Below are positions 63,601 through 64,000 of a stretch of 64,000 nucleotides of DNA, piece after piece (position 1 is the first letter of the stretch; each line of letters opens with the position of its first letter). Made by a program: the position numbers and the translations under genes. This DNA comes from Diadema setosum (taxonomy: Eukaryota > Echinodermata > Echinoidea > Diadematoida > Diadematidae). The notes beneath the pieces are model-generated. The model searched no databases and was not told the DNA's origin. It saw nothing but the letters and a program-made list of their open reading frames with translations. The stretch lies in assembly GCF_964275005.1 (NCBI RefSeq), contig NC_092704.1, positions 11,596,871 through 11,660,870 on the forward strand. Reading direction: 5' to 3'.

Positions 63601-64000
63601 GGTTTTCTGCAATAACCTGGAAAGTAAAAGAAAATAATTTGTAGCGTAAAACTGTTTGGGAAACAGAAAACCGTGGACTGGTACACAGAGTTACCAACAT
63701 TTGTATTTATACGTTTGTCTAGTTTAGCAAACTGGCTCGTTTGATGTGGTGTAGCAGGAAAGTACATGATGGAACAGGTTATGTTAACGCGGAAAACTTG
63801 TCTGACTGCCTTCTAATCAAATGAAATCCTTCAGGTTTAGAGTCTTGGGACACAAGTCCGACAAAAATGGAAGTGAAAAAGTACCTGGCGTAGTAGATTC
63901 CGGCCTTTCTGTAGTGATCGAAGTAACAGTTGTCTGAGTTGTAGTTGTTGCTTCAGGAGTGGCAGTAGTTTCCTCAACTACTGCTGTTGTTTGCTCTGTT
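18514..64000 (-). CDS. giant secreted mucin-like protein, 3' portion (5' end outside window)
   Basis: A spliced minus-strand gene supplying at least about 4,200 codons here. In protein order it has 14 cassettes of Thr-rich segment, two-Cys domain, Thr-rich segment and six-residue linker; then a lone Thr-rich exon, a divergent two-Cys domain, three Thr-rich exons, and a C-terminal von Willebrand C-like plus cystine-knot module. All array exons have phase 1 borders, the usual phase for shuffled extracellular modules. Dense Thr/Ser/Pro implies O-glycosylation, and a terminal CTCK is how gel-forming mucins and von Willebrand factor dimerise; the extracellular gel role is inferred from that layout. 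No signal peptide or VWD domain can be seen because the 5' end lies outside. The C-terminal exons have frame problems, noted separately. Confidence 0.88.
19431..19471 (-). CDS. exon: end of von Willebrand C-like domain
   Basis: A 41-nt exon with acceptor TTTCAG and donor GTAAGA encodes QLVYVEGECCPYV, the conserved ECCP end of a VWC-type domain. Read in that frame it starts in phase 1, whereas the preceding exon ends in phase 0, so the join is one base off. Confidence 0.75.
20125..20405. mobile_element. dispersed non-autonomous repeat (CCTCCGCCAAGGAGG type)
   Basis: Begins TTACCTCCGCCAAGGAGG and has the characteristic AACTCAAAAAGTTGTGAACG and GATGAAACTTACAGGAAAG text, ending near AAGTGCGTGCTCTAGTTTTG. 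I recognise this as a very common dispersed repeat in marine invertebrate and fish genomes; its class is not certain. It lies in an intron of the mucin-like gene. Confidence 0.7.
20652..20755 (-). CDS. exon: middle of von Willebrand C-like domain
   Basis: A 104-nt exon (acceptor AATGCAG, donor GTAAGG) encodes GRSGVLHHPCTKMICKEGVG then IMSIEESCQDLECE. The PC-x3-IC ... SC-x4-C spacing fits the middle of a VWC-type domain next to the CTCK. The domain frame requires a phase 1 start and gives a phase 0 end, which does not match either neighbour. Confidence 0.75.
20812..20945. repeat. (ATC)n-rich microsatellite
   Basis: Long run of ATC/ATT triplets in the intron just upstream (minus sense) of the 20652-20755 exon. 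The poly-Asp frame on the minus strand is open into that exon but is repeat, not coding. Confidence 0.9.
21326..21376. repeat. (GA)n microsatellite with G-tract
   Basis: About 40 bases of AG repeats, then a run of about ten G residues up to 21394. Confidence 0.9.
21572..21608. repeat. 37-base poly-C tract
   Basis: An uninterrupted C homopolymer of 37 in this sequence, in an intron of the mucin-like gene. Length is likely unreliable; on the coding strand it is poly-G and could form a G-quadruplex. Confidence 0.95.
21731..21759 (-). CDS. exon: start of von Willebrand C-like domain
   Basis: A 29-nt exon (acceptor CCTTCAG, donor GTGAGA) encodes CWKDGILYE, the C-x-x-x-G-x-x-Y opening of a VWC domain. 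It enters in phase 1, matching the Thr-rich exon before it, but ends in phase 0. Confidence 0.65.
22249..22387. repeat. 139-bp intronic inverted repeat
   Basis: Arms 22249-22290 and 22342-22387: ACATTGGAATGCACCTTCCC pairs with GGGAAGGTGCATTCCAATGT, and AACTTGCAT with ATGCAAGTT. Probably a short non-autonomous transposon. Confidence 0.85.
22790..24203. mobile_element. repeat-bearing element: eight ~160-bp tandem units and a terminal hairpin
   Basis: Eight units, each marked by TTACCATGGCAACG (near 22862, 23022, 23184, 23344, 23508, 23670, 23832, 23990; one has TTACCATTGCAACG) and by ACTGAGGAAGTAGTT. Identity is high among the first units and falls off to the right. The right end is a (CCGA/CCGC)n stretch and a hairpin TATACCCCC..GGGGGTATA; the left edge has TAATACCCCCGCCCC, so TACCCCC marks both ends. 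It lies in an intron. I take it for a dispersed element whose body expands by unit duplication; class unknown. Confidence 0.75.
24309..24572 (-). CDS. Thr-rich mucin exon, 264 nt
   Basis: Phase 1-1 exon (acceptor TTTTCAG, donor G|GTACGG), about 88 codons: GEVSTTLIVTVTTTPQGSTE, then Thr, Glu and Ser blocks including SSTTVEGVTTTERITTTP and ending TTTPSFNATG. It has the composition expected of an O-glycosylated stalk; NAT is a likely N-glycosylation site. It is the last Thr-rich exon before the C-terminal cysteine module. Confidence 0.85.
24573..25990. other. intron, no feature recognised
   Basis: Intron between Thr-rich exons. It includes two similar CTATAATCGCTAGCTTGCCATC / CTATGATCGCTATCTTGTCATC stretches at 24708-24780 and a GC-richer part with GCCGGCCGGCCGG at 25542-25560. 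No gene seen. Confidence 0.4.
25991..26157. repeat. 167-bp near-perfect hairpin element
   Basis: AATGATGCACAGGAT at the left end is inverted as ATCCTGTGCATCATT at the right, and the arms remain complementary inward (GCGTTAGTGTAGGCGTAG against CTACGCCTACACTAACGC; GGGTATTTACAAT against ATTGTAAATACCC) to a small loop near 26078. A MITE-like palindrome only 76 bases from the donor of the exon at 26234-26383. Confidence 0.9.
26234..26383 (-). CDS. Thr-rich mucin exon, 150 nt
   Basis: Phase 1-1 exon (acceptor TTTCTAG, donor G|GTGAGA): EERTTFTRSRTTTTTPSTTT, then ESAVETTTRGETTSKRRTTT, ending TTPAPATTKG. Thr-rich with interspersed Arg/Lys; RSRTTTTTP echoes the RSRTRATTTT start of cassette exon A, so it may be an old relative of it. 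Confidence 0.85.
26725..26752. repeat. (CAA)n microsatellite
   Basis: Eight or so CAA units in an intron. Confidence 0.85.
27071..27241 (-). CDS. Thr-rich mucin exon, 171 nt
   Basis: Phase 1-1 exon (acceptor CCCTCAG, donor G|GTAAGC): AIETTTVTTVSTTTTTPTTT, then GQQEPTTTETISEVITTKTP and EGSTTEEKTTTVSTPAT. Stalk-like composition. The next coding exon upstream is the divergent two-Cys domain at 29404-29778. Confidence 0.87.
27730..27893. mobile_element. hAT-like MITE, 164 bp
   Basis: Ends CAGTGGCGGATCCAG and CTGGATCCGCCCCTG are near-perfect inverted repeats with the CAGNGGCGG form common in hAT elements. Flanking ACATT occurs on both sides (5 bases; hAT normally duplicates 8, so the duplication may have decayed). 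Intronic and non-coding. Confidence 0.8.
28474..29322. mobile_element. dispersed repeat with GCTCACCTGAG inverted ends
   Basis: The left end has CGCTCACCTGAG and the right end CTCAGGTGAGC, 11-base inverted repeats. The right end has the familiar GGACGCCGGACGAAGAGCGA tract followed by CAATAGCTCACTTCAGCC, a widespread repeat end in marine invertebrates. The body contains two diverged copies of a GCATGGTGCCCATT ... GCTAC-TG-CAAGTTTGGTGAAAATC segment (about 28775 and 29117). Non-coding; intronic, about 80 bases from the donor of the exon at 29404. Confidence 0.75.
29404..29778 (-). CDS. divergent two-cysteine domain exon, 375 nt
   Basis: Phase 1-1 exon (acceptor CTTGCAG, donor G|GTAAGA), about 124 codons. 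It begins ICKDPMDEFVSQLLSSGGAV and ends VTTEFRLRGCVYS. The plan is the same as cassette domain D: C-+-x-P near the start, an NELG/NTVT-type middle, and a beta-strand ending in RGC. The two cysteines at the ends and the -RLRGC finish recall discoidin (F5/8C)-like jelly-roll domains, an inference from end motifs only. It is the last globular domain of the repeat region and lies outside the homogenised array. Confidence 0.85.
30399..30563 (-). CDS. terminal solitary exon A (Thr-rich), 165 nt
   Basis: Phase 1-1 copy of cassette exon A (EVTTRSRTRATTTTAPG start, ESTTPG end) without its own D, B or microexon; it splices to the divergent domain at 29404. It carries more changes from the array consensus than any internal A exon, as expected for an array edge. 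Confidence 0.9.
30771..32924 (-). CDS. cassette 1 (most 3'): exons A, D, B, m
   Basis: A 32760-32924; D 32082-32492; B 31545-31733; m 30771-30794. Exon D begins YCRKPLDGEDPD and ends LTVTFRGCIET; NGS is its only N-glycosylation motif and its two cysteines lie near the ends. This copy has GVLPSSDG where others have GVPPSSDG, METTEVTT in B (others METTVVTT), and TTTLFTTT (others TTTLSTTT), making it the most diverged complete cassette. Exon m encodes TTLGQS between two split codons. Confidence 0.93.
33130..36062 (-). CDS. cassette 2: exons A, D, B, m; intron carries a transposon
   Basis: A 35898-36062; D 35220-35630; B 34684-34872; m 33130-33153. D has FTVEPG and YNAADSQ, shared only with cassette 3. 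B has SVPSSTSK and TKTEETTT. The intron between B and m holds the 780-bp element at 33503-34282; exons and splice sites are unaffected. Confidence 0.93.
33503..34282. mobile_element. piggyBac-like non-autonomous element, 780 bp
   Basis: Perfect 16-base terminal inverted repeats CCCTATTCTAACTGGG, flanked on both sides by TTAA (33499-33502 and 34283-34286), the piggyBac target duplication. Every sister cassette has a single TTAA at the same site (GGGCATTAATG), giving true empty sites. The subterminal G-tracts followed by TCAATTTGACCCCCC form a second inverted pair inside the ends. No transposase frame is seen. Present in one of 14 cassettes, so it inserted after that cassette was formed, or did not spread by conversion. 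Confidence 0.95.
36268..38409 (-). CDS. cassette 3: exons A, D, B, m
   Basis: A 38245-38409; D 37567-37977; B 37033-37221; m 36268-36291. Protein is the same as cassette 2 in D (FTVEPG, YNAADSQ) and B (SVPSSTSK, TKTEETTT). Confidence 0.93.
38615..40658 (-). CDS. cassette 4: exons A, D, B, m; mosaic
   Basis: A 40494-40658; D 39815-40225; B 39281-39469; m 38615-38638. D reads FTAEPG, YNVADSQ. B has SVPTSTSK and a private TTFTEAT. The intron upstream of D has GCGTGGACTGG and TATACGCTTG, the form of cassettes 8-10, while B and its flank resemble cassettes 1-3. About 95 bases are missing from the intron after B near 39212. Confidence 0.93.
40865..43001 (-). CDS. cassette 5: exons A, D, B, m
   Basis: A 42837-43001; D 42159-42569; B 41625-41813; m 40865-40888. 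D begins CRKPLDAEDPD (Gly to Ala), a mark shared with cassettes 6 and 7 only. B has SVPTSTSK, TVTEAT and TKTEETTT. The intron after B lacks the TAGAAAATCTATCAC stretch of cassettes 1-3. Confidence 0.93.
43208..45338 (-). CDS. cassette 6: exons A, D, B, m
   Basis: A 45174-45338; D 44496-44906; B 43962-44150; m 43208-43231. Has LDAEDPD in D. The start of B reads TSMQTTVV where all others read TSMETTVV or TSMETTEV. Confidence 0.93.
45545..47676 (-). CDS. cassette 7: exons A, D, B, m
   Basis: A 47512-47676; D 46838-47248; B 46303-46491; m 45545-45568. The last cassette with LDAEDPD and TKTEETTT. A five-base deletion (CACAG) in the intron just upstream of D removes the extended open frame seen there in sister cassettes, showing that this extension is intronic and not coding. 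Confidence 0.93.
47884..50019 (-). CDS. cassette 8: exons A, D, B, m
   Basis: A 49855-50019; D 49176-49586; B 48643-48831; m 47884-47907. The first of a run (8-14) with TTRKEETTT in B, GCAATTCGTTTGATTTGTCG in the intron after B, and LDGEDPD in D. Confidence 0.93.
50226..52349 (-). CDS. cassette 9: exons A, D, B, m
   Basis: A 52185-52349; D 51506-51916; B 50985-51173; m 50226-50249. Protein same as cassette 8. The intron after D lacks part of the CATTCAACTCGATATATTATAGATCG text (near 51427), changing only intronic sequence. Confidence 0.93.
52556..54681 (-). CDS. cassette 10: exons A, D, B, m
   Basis: A 54517-54681; D 53847-54257; B 53314-53502; m 52556-52579. Protein same as cassettes 8 and 9. 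A short deletion (TTGTCTGA near 54439) lies in the intron between A and D. Confidence 0.93.
54888..57024 (-). CDS. cassette 11: exons A, D, B, m
   Basis: A 56860-57024; D 56181-56591; B 55647-55835; m 54888-54911. From here to cassette 14 the intron upstream of D reads ACCGTGGACTGG and TATACGTTTG, a sub-variant of the 8-10 form. Confidence 0.93.
57231..59367 (-). CDS. cassette 12: exons A, D, B, m
   Basis: A 59203-59367; D 58524-58934; B 57991-58179; m 57231-57254. D ends LTVTLRGCIET, with Phe changed to Leu beside the second cysteine: the only amino-acid change in the RGC motif among the 14 copies. The acceptor of B is TTAATTAG where sisters have TTAATCAG; it still ends in AG. Confidence 0.92.
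59574..61706 (-). CDS. cassette 13: exons A, D, B, m
   Basis: A 61542-61706; D 60863-61273; B 60330-60518; m 59574-59597. Protein as cassette 11 in D and B. Shares with cassette 14 a silent change in the LPDD codons of D (near 60923) and a GATCGAAGTAAC variant in A. Confidence 0.93.
61913..64000 (-). CDS. cassette 14: exons D, B, m and partial A (cut by window edge)
   Basis: A 63885 to beyond 64000; D 63206-63616; B 62673-62861; m 61913-61936. Very similar to cassette 13. Exon A is truncated only by the window; the array evidently continues upstream. Confidence 0.92.

Larger units (their letters stand above)
30399..64000 (-). repeat. tandem array of a ~2.34-kb four-exon gene cassette
   Basis: Equivalent points of successive cassettes (taken in exon D) are 3138, 2347, 2248, 2344, 2337, 2342, 2338, 2330, 2341, 2334, 2343, 2339 and 2343 bases apart. 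The long interval is one 780-bp transposon insertion; the short one is a ~95-bp intronic deletion. Each cassette holds exons A (165), D (411), B (189) and m (24), total 789 nt = 263 codons, all with phase 1 ends, so cassettes can be added or lost without changing frame. Introns are almost as similar as exons. Differences are concentrated in poly-T and (ATT)n tracts near the end of exon B. The array continues past the window. Confidence 0.97.

Noticed and set aside
32282-63615. Plus-strand 69-codon frame (MTVLGGEPFVVVMLTAD...) recurring 14 times
   Set aside because: It is the exact antisense of exon D; it recurs only because the cassette recurs, and exon D on the minus strand has proper splice sites and domain structure.
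35143-63767. 185- to 245-codon frames beginning MYQPTVFC or MYFPATPH
   Set aside because: These are exon D read through into flanking introns; the true exon is bounded by TTTCCAG and G|GTAATTT. Cassette 7 lacks the extension because of an intronic five-base deletion.
1-64000. tRNA or rRNA genes
   Set aside because: No cloverleaf with A- and B-box-like text, and no rRNA-like stretch, was recognised by eye; a covariance-model scan would be decisive.

Overview
The window is animal DNA: spliced genes with GT-AG introns, TTAGGG-type telomere-like repeats, microsatellites, and several eukaryotic DNA transposons. The mix (Merlin, CACTA-like, piggyBac-, pogo- and hAT-like short elements, and dispersed elements ending in hairpins) together with a secreted mucin carrying a C-terminal cystine knot fits a marine invertebrate deuterostome, most likely an echinoderm. 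That identification is inference; no host gene here fixes the species.

Left part (1-18.5 kb): no host gene was recognised. It holds decayed mobile DNA: a CACTA/EnSpm-like transposase (1070-2790, minus), a Merlin transposase remnant (3759-4345, minus) beside a minisatellite that runs into TTAGGG repeats, fragments of Ty3/Gypsy LTR elements (6041-6488 and about 10517-11975, minus; old and broken), a three-fold repeated segment (8940-10130), and a group of non-autonomous inverted-repeat elements between 12.6 and 16.8 kb, one nested in another.

Right part (18.5-64 kb): a single very large minus-strand gene whose 5' end lies beyond the right edge. Read 5' to 3' (right to left) it has a tandem array of a four-exon cassette, period about 2.34 kb. 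Each cassette has a Thr-rich exon A (165 nt), a 136-residue two-cysteine domain exon D (411 nt), a Thr-rich exon B (189 nt) and a 24-nt microexon. All are phase 1-1 and add 263 codons per cassette. Thirteen cassettes are complete and a fourteenth is cut by the window edge. The array ends in a solitary exon A, a divergent D-like domain exon (29404-29778), three Thr-rich exons, and a C-terminus made of von Willebrand C-like exons and a cystine knot (CTCK) exon. The product would be a secreted, heavily O-glycosylated, gel-forming-mucin-like protein with at least about 4,200 residues in this window.

Notable points: the introns of the array are nearly as alike as the exons; the cassettes fall into three sub-types with one mosaic cassette; a 780-bp piggyBac-like element sits in one intron with its TTAA target visible as an empty site in every sister cassette; and the reading frame of the C-terminal exons does not close cleanly, which may be sequence error or a real defect.
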